Origin: Patulibacter americanus DSM 16676
GTDB taxonomy: Bacteria; Actinomycetota; Thermoleophilia; Solirubrobacterales; Solirubrobacteraceae
Assembly: GCF_000420025.1 (NCBI RefSeq)
Contig: NZ_ATUD01000019.1
Location: forward strand, 2,501 to 42,117
Reading direction: 5' to 3'
Length of the DNA stretch: 39,617 bases
The notes beneath the pieces were generated by a model that was not told where the DNA came from, did not search any database, and worked only from the letters and a program-made list of their open reading frames with translations. The position numbers and the translations under genes are program-made. Below, piece by piece: positions 14,906 to 24,666 of the stretch. Position 1 is the first letter of the stretch. Each line of letters starts with the position of its first letter.

Positions 14906-15222
14906 GCCTCCTCGCGCAGACCGTCGCCCTCGCCTCCGTGCGGACCGAGGTCGCCTCCTTCCTGGACGCGCTGATCCAGGTCTACATGATCCTGATCATC
15001 GCCTACATCCTGCTCTCGCTCGTGCAGAGCGCCGGCGTACGGATCCCCTACAACACGTTCACGAACGCGGCCCAGCGGTTCCTGCGCGACGCGGTCGAGC
15101 CGTACCTGAGCATCTTCCGCCGGTTCATCCCGACGCTCGGGCCCTTCGACCTGTCCCCGATCGTGGCGATCCTCGTCCTGCAGATCGTCGGCGGGCTGGT
15201 GGTGCGCCTTGTCCAGGGATGA
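14902..15222 (+). CDS. YggT-family membrane protein
   Basis: The 106-residue protein has two hydrophobic helices (about residues 20-45 and 82-103) separated by an amphipathic, Arg-containing segment. The family motif appears as NAAQRFLRDAVEPYLSIFRRFIPTLGPFDLSP in part (near residues 54-85), with the conserved EPYL...R..P pattern. YggT proteins are inner-membrane proteins encoded near sepF and linked to division or osmotic stress; the molecular role is not established. It overlaps proC by 4 nt and lspA by 14 nt. Confidence 0.88.
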   Translation: MSLLAQTVALASVRTEVASFLDALIQVYMILIIAYILLSLVQSAGVRIPYNTFTNAAQRFLRDAVEPYLSIFRRFIPTLGPFDLSPIVAILVLQIVGGLVVRLVQG

Positions 15223-15721
15223 GGCGCGGGCCGGGCGCCTGGCCAACCGCCGCGTGCTCGCGGTGGCCGTGGTCGTCCTGATCCTCGACCAGCTCACGAA
15301 GCGCCTGGCCGTCGAGGCGGTGCCGCGGGGGACGAGCGAGCAGTTCCTCCCACTCATCGACCTCGTGCACGTGCGCAACGAGGGCGTCGCGTTCTCGAGC
15401 TTCGCGGGGCAGCCGTGGATCGTCGGCCTGCTCGTGGTCGCCGCCCTGGCCGCGCTGACGTGGTGGTTCCTGCGCAACCGCACGGTGCGCTTCGCGTGGC
15501 TCGCCGCGGGCATGCTCGCCGGTGGGGCCATCGGCAACGTCCTGGACCGCATCATCGAGGGCGCCGTCATCGACTTCCTCAAGCCGCCGAACTGGCCGGC
15601 CTTCAACCTCGCCGACATGGCGATCGTCGGCGGCATGGCGCTGCTCGTGATCGTCGTCGAGCTCGAGAACCGCCGCACGACGGCGGGCCAGCGGCACGAC
15701 GCCCGGCCGCAGCGCGGATGA
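15209..15721 (+). CDS. lspA: Lipoprotein signal peptidase (signal peptidase II)
   Basis: The 170-residue aspartyl protease cleaves signal peptides of lipidated prolipoproteins in the membrane. Four transmembrane helices are visible, with the conserved VLILDQLTKRLAV (first), VRNEGVAFSSF, and the two catalytic Asp motifs GNVLDRIIEGAVIDF and FNLADMAIVGG. The start is a TTG at 15209, inside the end of yggT; no better ATG or GTG precedes the first helix. The C-terminal tail is basic (RRTTAGQRHDARPQRG). The stop overlaps the rluD ATG (ATGA). Confidence 0.95.
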   Translation: MSRDEARAGRLANRRVLAVAVVVLILDQLTKRLAVEAVPRGTSEQFLPLIDLVHVRNEGVAFSSFAGQPWIVGLLVVAALAALTWWFLRNRTVRFAWLAAGMLAGGAIGNVLDRIIEGAVIDFLKPPNWPAFNLADMAIVGGMALLVIVVELENRRTTAGQRHDARPQRG

Positions 15722-16662
15722 GCATGGAACGCCTGACCGTCCCCGCCGACCAGGACGGGGCGCGGCTCGACGTCGTGCTCGCCGAGGTCTGCGGCTCCCG
15801 GGCCCGCGCGCAGCGCGCGATCACCGAGGGCAACGTCCTCGTCGACGGCACGCCCGCCAACCCGGCCCAGAAGCGCCTGGCCGTCCACGCGGGCCAGACC
15901 GTCGAGGTCGACCTGGGCACCCTCGTCCAGCCCGTCGGCGAGGTCCGCCACGACGCCCCCGACGTCGACGTCCTGTACGAGGACGAGCACCTCTTCGTGG
16001 TCGACAAGCCCGCCGGGCTCGTCGTCCACCCCGGCGCCGGGCACGACGGGCCGACGCTCGTCGACGCCGTGGCCAGCCGCATCACCGCCGCCCTGCCGCC
16101 GGGAGGCGACGCGGAACGCCCCGGCATCGTGCACCGCCTGGACCGCGACACGTCCGGCCTGCTGCTCGTGGCGCGGACGGACGAGGCCCACCGCCGCCTG
16201 CAGGCCGCGATCCGCGACCGCGAGATCACCCGGGAGTACCTCGCGCTCGTCGACGGGCGCCCCGAGTCGCGCACCGGGACAATCGACGCCCCGATCGGGC
16301 GCGACCGCCACGTGCGCACGCGCCAGTCCGTCGACACGGATGCCCCGCGGCGGGCGGTGACGCACTTCGAGCTCGAGGAGGCGCTGCCGCGCACCTCGCT
16401 GCTGCGCGTGACCCTGGAGACGGGGCGGACGCACCAGATCCGCGTGCACCTGAAGGCCATCGGCGTGCCCGTGGCGGGCGACCCGGAGTACGGCCGCAAC
16501 GCGGGCACGCCCGGCGGGCACCCGCTGGGCCTGGAGCGTCAGTTCCTCCACGCCCGGCGGCTCACGTTGGACCACCCGATCACGGGTGAGCGGCTCGAGG
16601 TGGAGTCCCCGCTGCCGCCCGACCTGGTCGAGGCGCTGCACCGCGCCCGCGAGGGCTCCTGA
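15718..16662 (+). CDS. Ribosomal large-subunit pseudouridine synthase (RluD family)
   Basis: The 314-residue enzyme has an N-terminal S4 RNA-binding domain (ARLDVVLAEV...SRARAQRAITEGNVLVDG) and a RluA/RluD-type pseudouridine synthase domain. The catalytic Asp lies in HRLDRDTSGLLLVARTD; LFVVDKPAGLVVHPG and ETGRTHQIRVHLKAIG are also diagnostic. The closest functional type is RluD (23S rRNA helix 69), but the exact target cannot be read from sequence. The position after lspA is the common one. A second in-frame ATG at 15724 is an alternative start. Confidence 0.93.
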   Translation: MSMERLTVPADQDGARLDVVLAEVCGSRARAQRAITEGNVLVDGTPANPAQKRLAVHAGQTVEVDLGTLVQPVGEVRHDAPDVDVLYEDEHLFVVDKPAGLVVHPGAGHDGPTLVDAVASRITAALPPGGDAERPGIVHRLDRDTSGLLLVARTDEAHRRLQAAIRDREITREYLALVDGRPESRTGTIDAPIGRDRHVRTRQSVDTDAPRRAVTHFELEEALPRTSLLRVTLETGRTHQIRVHLKAIGVPVAGDPEYGRNAGTPGGHPLGLERQFLHARRLTLDHPITGERLEVESPLPPDLVEALHRAREGS

Positions 16663-16695
16663 CCCACGCGTGGGGCCGGCGCCCGCACGCGCCGG
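16663..16695 (+). terminator. Tandem hairpins after rluD
   Basis: A perfect 12-bp palindrome CCCACGCGTGGG (16663-16674) immediately follows the stop codon. CCGGCGC / GCGCCGG with a CCGCAC loop (16676-16695) comes next. Together they form a likely terminator separating the lspA-rluD cluster from rpsB. Confidence 0.6.
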
Positions 16696-16922
16696 TCACC
16701 TGCGCAGGCCGCGCCGGGCGGAGCGGGCGCTCCGCCGCGCCGGGCGGGCCGCGCCCCACGGCCGTTCCTGGTTGAATTCATGGGCGGTGCGCCCATTCGG
16801 ACGCGCCGACGTTCAGTCACTTCGACCCCGCTGGGTCACCCCGGATGCGTCCCTGCCCGATCACGTCGGGAACGCGCACCGGTCCGGCGGGCCACCGTTT
16901 CTTCGCACCAAAGGGAGTCACC
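16696..16922 (+). promoter_or_regulatory. rpsB upstream and leader region
   Basis: This 227-bp stretch has no gene. It holds TTGAAT within an 8-bp palindrome TGAATTCA (16773-16780), a possible -35 or operator, followed by small hairpins GGGCG/CGCCC (16782-16794) and GACCC/GGGTC with loop CGCT (16824-16837). It ends with a strong ribosome-binding site AAGGGAG, 6 nt before the ATG. A long leader before rpsB fits autogenous control by S2, but I recognise no specific motif. Confidence 0.4.
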
Positions 16923-19498
<2,576 letters not shown>

Positions 19499-19500
19499 TC

Positions 19501-19517
19501 CCGGCGCTCTGCGCCGG
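19501..19517 (+). terminator. Hairpin between pyrH and frr
   Basis: CCGGCGC / GCGCCGG, a perfect 7-bp stem with loop TCT, begins 2 nt after the pyrH stop. The frr ribosome-binding site AAGAGG lies about 30 nt further on. It is probably a partial terminator or mRNA processing/stability element within the operon. Confidence 0.45.
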
Positions 19518-19559
19518 CCGCTGCAGCACCCCCTGTCGTTCAACACTCAAGAGGTCCCT

Positions 19560-20132
19560 ATGCCCGACGACTCGATCATCGAGGAGCTGCTCGCCGACGC
19601 CAAGGAGCGCATGACCAAGGCCGTCGAGCAGACCTCGGGTGAGATGGCCACGGTGCGCACCGGTCGCGCCAGCCCGAACCTCCTCGACCGCGTGGTCGTC
19701 GACTACCACGGCGTGCCGACCGCCCTGCGCCAGCTCGCGCAGATCGGCGCCCCGGAGGCCCGCCTCCTGACGGTCATGCCGTACGACCCCTCCTCGATCA
19801 AGCAGATCGAGAAGGCGATCTCGGACGGCGACCTCGGCGTCACGCCCTCCAACGACGGCAAGACGATCCGCCTCGGCATCCCGGAGATGACGGAGGAGCG
19901 CCGCAAGGAGATGGTCAAGGTGGCCCGCGGCATCGGCGAGGACGGCCGCATCCGCGTGCGCAACGTGCGCCGCGACGTCCTCGGCGACCTCCGCACGATG
20001 AAGACGGACGGCGACATCGGCGCCGACGACGAGCACCGCGCCGAGGCCGAGCTGCAGAAGATCACGGACGAGGCGATCGCCGGCCTCGATGTGCAGCTCA
20101 AGGCCAAGGAAGCGGACATCCTCGAGGTCTGA
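19560..20132 (+). CDS. frr: Ribosome recycling factor
   Basis: The 190-residue tRNA-mimic protein splits post-termination ribosomes with EF-G. TVRTGRASPNLLDRVVVDYHGVPTAL, LLTVMPYDPSSIKQIEKAI, KTIRLGIPEMTEERRKEMVK and RIRVRNVRRDV (in part) are all family motifs. Length is close to the usual 185. The ATG at 19560 follows AAGAGGTCCCT. The gene ends 4 nt before uppS. Confidence 0.97.
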   Translation: MPDDSIIEELLADAKERMTKAVEQTSGEMATVRTGRASPNLLDRVVVDYHGVPTALRQLAQIGAPEARLLTVMPYDPSSIKQIEKAISDGDLGVTPSNDGKTIRLGIPEMTEERRKEMVKVARGIGEDGRIRVRNVRRDVLGDLRTMKTDGDIGADDEHRAEAELQKITDEAIAGLDVQLKAKEADILEV

Positions 20133-20136
20133 GGGA

Positions 20137-20832
20137 GTGCCCGCCACCCCCACGGACGCCTCCGGGCGTCCACGCTCCGTCGCGATCATCACCGACGGGA
20201 ACGGCCGCTGGGCCCAGCGCCGCGGCCTCTCGGTCGCGGAGGGCCACCGGGCGGGCGCCGACGTCGTGCGGGCCCGCCTCCGCGACGCCGCCGAGCTCGG
20301 CGTCGAGGAGCTGACCGTGTTCTCGTTCTCCACGGAGAACTGGACGCGGCCCGTGACCGAGGTCTCCGCCCTTATGGCGATGTTCGGCGAGCGGATCGAC
20401 CGTGAGACGCCCGAGCTCGTCGAGGAGGGCGCTCGCATGCGGTTCATCGGCCGCCGCGAGGGCGTCGATCCCGCGCTGATCGAGAAGATGGACTGGGCGG
20501 AGCAGCAGACCGCAGGCGGCGACGCGATCACGCTCGTCGTCGCGTTCAACTACGGGGGGCGCGCCGAGATCCTCGACGCCGCCGCGCGCTACGAGGGTGG
20601 GGGCGAGGACGCGTTCCGCGCGCTCCTCTACGGCCCCGACCTGCGCGACCCCGACCTCCTGATCCGGACCTCCGGGGAGCAGCGCATCAGCAACTACCTG
20701 CTGTGGCAGTGCGCCTACAGCGAGATCGTCTTCGCGCCCGAGCTGTGGCCCGACTTCGACCGCGGCGCGTTCGAGCGGTGCCTCGACGCGTACGCCACGC
20801 GCGACCGCCGCTTCGGCGGGCGGGTCGGCTGA
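20137..20832 (+). CDS. uppS: Isoprenyl transferase (undecaprenyl diphosphate synthase family)
   Basis: The 231-residue cis-prenyltransferase extends farnesyl diphosphate with isopentenyl diphosphate to make the undecaprenyl carrier for cell-wall synthesis. The catalytic Asp is in AIITDGNGRWAQRRG, where the usual MDGNGRW has Thr for Met. TVFSFSTENWTRP and the C-terminal LIRTSGEQRISNYLLWQCAYSE contain the pyrophosphate-binding Arg residues. The GTG at 20137 is the only start that gives a normal N-terminus. GAGG at 20124-20127 serves as ribosome-binding site inside frr. The product chain length cannot be read from sequence. Confidence 0.95.
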   Translation: MPATPTDASGRPRSVAIITDGNGRWAQRRGLSVAEGHRAGADVVRARLRDAAELGVEELTVFSFSTENWTRPVTEVSALMAMFGERIDRETPELVEEGARMRFIGRREGVDPALIEKMDWAEQQTAGGDAITLVVAFNYGGRAEILDAAARYEGGGEDAFRALLYGPDLRDPDLLIRTSGEQRISNYLLWQCAYSEIVFAPELWPDFDRGAFERCLDAYATRDRRFGGRVG

Positions 20833-22046
20833 TGCCCGTCCCCCGCAGGGGCCGCGGCGCAGACGACGTGCCCGACGACGAGCCGCGCGCCCCGCGCCCG
20901 GCGCCGCCCCGCGGGCGACGCCGCGAGGCCCGCTTCGAGCTGGAGTTCGGCGACTTCGAGCCGGCCGAGCGGACCCGCACCGGCTCCCGCACCCGCGGGG
21001 ACGTCAGCAGCACCTACGAGCCGGTCGAGCCCCTGGCCGCCCGGCGCCGCCGCGGTGGCGACCCGCTGCCGGACGATTCCGGCACCTACGACGCCCGCCC
21101 CGGCGACCGCGACCGCCGCGTGCGGCGCCGCGTCGCCGAGGTCGAGCAGCGCGGGGCCGAGCGCACCGCGGACCCCGTCGCCGGCGAGATCGCGGCGCTC
21201 GAGCGCTTCGAGGACGCCATCGAGACCGTCCGCAAGCCGTCGGACCGCGGCGGCGGCAGCGACCTCGGCGCCCGCGTGATCGTGGCCGTGCCGGCCGCGA
21301 TCGTCGCCGTCTTCCTCGTCGCCCAGGGCGGCCCCGTCTTCGTGGCGGGCATCGTCGCCTTCGGCCTGATCGGCGTCTGGGAGCTCACCCGGATGTTCGC
21401 CAAGACGCGACCCTCGCTGGTCGCGGGAGGCATCGGCGTGGTGGCGGTCATCCTCGCCGCGGCGCTCGGCGGACGGGAGGCGATGCTCACGGCGGTCACC
21501 GCCGCGATCCCGCTCGTGTTCCTCGCCGTCGCCCTCGGGCACCCACGGGGCAGCATGCCCGGGGTGGCCGTGACGATGCTCGGCGTCGTCTGGATCGGCC
21601 TCGCCCTCGGGCACGCCGTCCTCCTGCGCGACGGCGACCACGGCGGCGGGATCGTCCTCAACGTCCTCATCGGCACGTTCCTCGGCGACACCGGCGCCTA
21701 CCTCGGCGGGCGCATGTTCGGCAGCCGCAAGCTCTGGCAGCGCGTCTCGCCGAACAAGACGGTCGAGGGGCTGCTCATCGGCATCGTCACGGCGATCGCC
21801 GCCACCTGGTTCGCCGGGCTCTACCAGGACTGGCTCAGCGGGACCGAGGCCCTGCTGCTCGGCCTCGCGATCGCGGTGGCGGCCCCCCTCGGCGACCTCT
21901 TCGAGAGCTTCCTCAAGCGCGATGCCGGCACGAAGGACGCCGGCGGCCTGTTCGGCGTCCACGGCGGCGTCCTCGACCGCCTCGACGCGGCGATGTTCGC
22001 GATCGTCGCGGGCTATTACGTCTGGCTCGCCATGGGCGGCGTGTAG
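20832..22046 (+). CDS. cdsA: Phosphatidate cytidylyltransferase with long charged N-terminal extension
   Basis: The 404-residue protein makes CDP-diacylglycerol from phosphatidate and CTP in the membrane. The C-terminal signature ESFLKRDAGTKDAGGLFGVHGG followed by VLDRLD fits the CDS family pattern, and the VSPNKTVEG motif is present; 7-8 transmembrane helices span about residues 150-404. The first ~145 residues are hydrophilic, rich in Arg, Asp, Glu and Pro, and look disordered; E. coli CdsA has none of this. The ATG overlaps the uppS stop (TGATG). Later starts would remove part of the tail, but the frame is clean throughout. Confidence 0.93.
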   Translation: MPVPRRGRGADDVPDDEPRAPRPAPPRGRRREARFELEFGDFEPAERTRTGSRTRGDVSSTYEPVEPLAARRRRGGDPLPDDSGTYDARPGDRDRRVRRRVAEVEQRGAERTADPVAGEIAALERFEDAIETVRKPSDRGGGSDLGARVIVAVPAAIVAVFLVAQGGPVFVAGIVAFGLIGVWELTRMFAKTRPSLVAGGIGVVAVILAAALGGREAMLTAVTAAIPLVFLAVALGHPRGSMPGVAVTMLGVVWIGLALGHAVLLRDGDHGGGIVLNVLIGTFLGDTGAYLGGRMFGSRKLWQRVSPNKTVEGLLIGIVTAIAATWFAGLYQDWLSGTEALLLGLAIAVAAPLGDLFESFLKRDAGTKDAGGLFGVHGGVLDRLDAAMFAIVAGYYVWLAMGGV

Positions 22047-22082
22047 GACCGGGCCCCGCCCCGGCTCGGGTCCCCGGAGGGG

Positions 22083-22097
22083 GCGCCCTTTGGGCGC
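22083..22097 (+). terminator. Small hairpin before dxr
   Basis: GCGCCC / GGGCGC with loop TTT lies 21 nt before the dxr ATG, after a GC-rich 35-bp spacer following cdsA. Then comes CAGGGT (22104-22109), 9 nt before the ATG, which could be a weak -10. The pair could terminate the cdsA transcript and restart at dxr. Confidence 0.4.
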
Positions 22098-22118
22098 ATC
22101 TGGCAGGGTGTCCGCGTC

Positions 22119-23303
22119 ATGCCTCGCCGCCTCCTCATCCTCGGATCCACCGGCTCGATCGGGACGCAGGCGCTCGAGGTCGTCGCCGCCGCGCCGGAGG
22201 GCACGTTCGAGATCGTCGGGCTCGCCGCCGCGCGGCAGTGGGAGTCCGTCGTGGCGCAGGCACGCGAGCACGGCGTCACGCGGATCGCGCTCGCCGACGC
22301 CGACGCCGCCGCGCGGGCGGGGGAGGCGTGGACCGACGGCGAGGTGCTCCAGGGCCCCGAGGGGCTCGTCCGGATGGTGCTCGAGTCGGGCGCCGATCTG
22401 GTCCTGAACGCGCTCGTCGGCGCGGCCGGCCTCGGTCCGACGGTCGCGACGCTCGGCGAGGGGATCGACCTCGCGCTCGCCAACAAGGAGTCGCTCGTCG
22501 TCGGCGGCGAGCTCGTCATGCAGCTCGCCGAGGCGACCGGGGCGCGGATCCTGCCCGTCGACTCCGAGCACTCCGCGCTCTGGCAGCTCATCCAGGCCGA
22601 GTCGCGGACCGGCACCTCCGCCGCGCGCGAGGCGGGGACGATCGAGCGGCTCGTGCTGACGGCGTCCGGCGGCCCGTTCCGCGGGCGCACCCGCGAGGAG
22701 CTCGCGAGGGTCGGCGTCGAGCAGGCCCTGAAGCACCCCACCTGGGCGATGGGCGGCAAGATCACGATCGACTCGGCCACCCTGATGAACAAGGGGCTCG
22801 AGGTCATCGAGGCCCAGCATCTCTTCGGCACGGGCTACGACCGCATCGACGTCGTCGTGCACCCGCAGTCCATCGTGCACTCCTACGTGACGCTGAACGA
22901 CGGCGCCGCGCTCGCGCACCTCGGCCACCCCGACATGAAGGCCCCGATCGCCTTCGCGCTGCACCACCCCGAGCGACGGCCGATCCCGATGCGCCCCCTC
23001 GACCTCGCCGAGGTCGGGCAGCTGACCTTCGAGCGGGCGGACGAGGAGACGTTCCGCTGCCTGCCGCTGGCCCGCGAGGCCGGCCGGGCGGGCGGCACCG
23101 CGCCGTGCGTGCTCAACGCCGCCAACGAGGTGGCGGTCCACGCGTTCCTCTCCGGCGCGGTGGGGTTCCTCGAGATCGCCGAGATCGTGGAGGAGACACT
23201 CAACCGGGTGGAGGCCACGCCCGTGCACGCCTTCGACGCGCTGTACGCCGCCGACCGGGAGGCCCGCGACGTCGCGACCGCCCTGGTCGCCGAGCGCGCC
23301 TAG
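22119..23303 (+). CDS. dxr: 1-deoxy-D-xylulose 5-phosphate reductoisomerase
   Basis: The 394-residue NADPH- and metal-dependent enzyme catalyses the second step of the MEP isoprenoid pathway (DXP to MEP). LILGSTGSIGTQALEVV is the NADPH loop. LANKESLVVGGEL, LPVDSEHSALWQ and the active-site run WAMGGKITIDSATLMNKGLE contain the metal- and substrate-binding Asp, Glu, Ser and Lys residues. HPQSIVHSYV is the hinge motif. It leads directly to rseP, its common neighbour. Fosmidomycin targets this enzyme family. Confidence 0.97.
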   Translation: MPRRLLILGSTGSIGTQALEVVAAAPEGTFEIVGLAAARQWESVVAQAREHGVTRIALADADAAARAGEAWTDGEVLQGPEGLVRMVLESGADLVLNALVGAAGLGPTVATLGEGIDLALANKESLVVGGELVMQLAEATGARILPVDSEHSALWQLIQAESRTGTSAAREAGTIERLVLTASGGPFRGRTREELARVGVEQALKHPTWAMGGKITIDSATLMNKGLEVIEAQHLFGTGYDRIDVVVHPQSIVHSYVTLNDGAALAHLGHPDMKAPIAFALHHPERRPIPMRPLDLAEVGQLTFERADEETFRCLPLAREAGRAGGTAPCVLNAANEVAVHAFLSGAVGFLEIAEIVEETLNRVEATPVHAFDALYAADREARDVATALVAERA

Positions 23304-23405
23304 GGCCGCCGCGGCGCAGCCGGCGGTCGCGGGCGCCCGAGCGCCTCGGAACCCGCACGTCCGGCCCTTACGCGCCGGTCAGGACCGTCTGCCACCCTGT
23401 CCGCT

Positions 23406-24551
23406 GTGTCATGGGTCCTCGCCTTCGTCGGCTTCGCCGTGCTCATCGTGCTGCACGAGGTCGGGCACTTCGCCGCCGCCAAGGCCGTCGGGATGCGGGT
23501 CGAGAAGTTCTCGCTCTTCTTCGGCAAGCCGCTCTGGAGCACGCGCCGCGGCGAGACGGAGTACGCCATCGGGTGGATCCCGGCCGGCGGCTACGTGAAG
23601 ATCAGCGGGATGGACCCGCGGGAGGAGCTGCCCGCCGAGGTGCTCCCGCGCGCCTACTACCGCCAGAAGGTGTGGAAGCGCGTCTTCGTCATCGCCGCGG
23701 GGCCGGCGGTGAACGTCGTCCTGGCGTTCCTCATCATCTTCGCGGTCTACTCCATCTCGGGCCTGCCCCGGATCGCGCCGGTGGTCAACGCCGTGTCGAA
23801 GGACAGCGCCGCCGTCGGCGTGCTGCAGCCCGACGACCGCATCCTGCGGATCGACGGCGCGGAGGGGTGGACCTCGACGCTGGACGCGAAGAACGCCGAT
23901 GCCCGCCGCACGGCGCTCACGGCCGCGGTCAACAGCCACGCCTGCGCGCCGTCCTCCGCGAAGCTCGGCTGCTCGGCCGCGACGCCCGCACGGGTCACTA
24001 TCGAGCGCGACGGCCGCGTGCAGACCGTCGACGTGCGCCCGCGACTGACCGAGGTGCGCAACCCGCTGACGGGGGAGAAGGAACGCCGCAACCTGCTCGG
24101 CATCGAGTACGGCACGGAGTTCCTGTCCTCGAACGTCGGAGCGGCCGCCAGCGCCACGCCGGACTACATCTGGTTCGTCACCTCGTCGACGGCGAAGGCG
24201 ATCGTCAAGATCTTCTACGACTCCGAGGCGCGCAAGGAGATCGGCTCCGTCGTCGGGGCGTACGACGCGACCCGGCGGACGATCGAGTTCAGCGCGACGA
24301 AGGCGTTCGTGCTGCTCGCCGTGGTCTCGCTGTCCCTGGCGATCATCAACCTCGCGCCGTTCCTGCCGCTCGACGGCGGACACATCTTCTGGGCGCTGGC
24401 GGAGAAGGTCCGCGGCCGGCCGATCCCGTTCACCTGGCTCGAGCGCGCGAGCGTCGTCGGCTTCGCCCTCGTGCTGGCGCTGTTCGCGCTCGGATTGACG
24501 AACGACATCGGGCGGTTCATGGACGGGACCGCCGCCCAACAGGTGCGCTGA
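23406..24551 (+). CDS. rseP: Site-2 protease, RseP-like intramembrane metalloprotease
   Basis: The 381-residue M50 zinc protease cleaves transmembrane substrates such as anti-sigma factors. The zinc motif HEVGH occupies residues 17-21 in the first helix. The third ligand is Asp323 in LPLDGGHIF. A PDZ domain (about residues 105-215) includes GVLQPDDRILRIDG and has an insertion with two Cys (HACAPSSAKLGC). Four transmembrane helices are seen. The start is GTG 23406, with CACCCT (23393-23398) 7 nt upstream. ispG usually follows in this order but here lies 5.8 kb away. Confidence 0.93.
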   Translation: MSWVLAFVGFAVLIVLHEVGHFAAAKAVGMRVEKFSLFFGKPLWSTRRGETEYAIGWIPAGGYVKISGMDPREELPAEVLPRAYYRQKVWKRVFVIAAGPAVNVVLAFLIIFAVYSISGLPRIAPVVNAVSKDSAAVGVLQPDDRILRIDGAEGWTSTLDAKNADARRTALTAAVNSHACAPSSAKLGCSAATPARVTIERDGRVQTVDVRPRLTEVRNPLTGEKERRNLLGIEYGTEFLSSNVGAAASATPDYIWFVTSSTAKAIVKIFYDSEARKEIGSVVGAYDATRRTIEFSATKAFVLLAVVSLSLAIINLAPFLPLDGGHIFWALAEKVRGRPIPFTWLERASVVGFALVLALFALGLTNDIGRFMDGTAAQQVR

Positions 24552-24560
24552 CCCCGCGGA

Positions 24561-24574
24561 GGGGCCGTGGCCCC
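24561..24574 (+). terminator. Hairpin after rseP
   Basis: GGGGC / GCCCC around a CGTG loop (part of GGGGCCGTGGCCCC) lies 9 nt after the rseP stop. It is flanked by CCCCGCG and CGCGCGGG, which can extend the stem with bulges. Confidence 0.45.
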
Positions 24575-24600
24575 GTCGCGCGGGTGTGCCTGGCTGGCTG

Positions 24601-24641
24601 GCCAACTCGAGTGGCGCCGCGCCAACTCCGGTGGTAGGAAT
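24601..24641 (+). promoter_or_regulatory. Promoter region of the acyl-CoA synthetase with direct repeats
   Basis: Two 14-bp near-identical repeats, GCCAACTCGAGTGG (24601-24614) and GCCAACTCCGGTGG (24621-24634), are spaced exactly 20 bp apart. They sit immediately before TAGGAAT (24635-24641), a likely -10. Sites two helical turns apart on the same DNA face suggest an operator or activator site at the -35 region. Confidence 0.45.
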
Positions 24642-24666
24642 GGGCTCCGCCACAGGGGAGAGCAGC

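Noticed and set aside
16696..16922. Known riboswitch or tRNA gene in the rpsB leader
   Set aside because: No cloverleaf, CCA end or recognisable riboswitch core could be read; only short hairpins are present.
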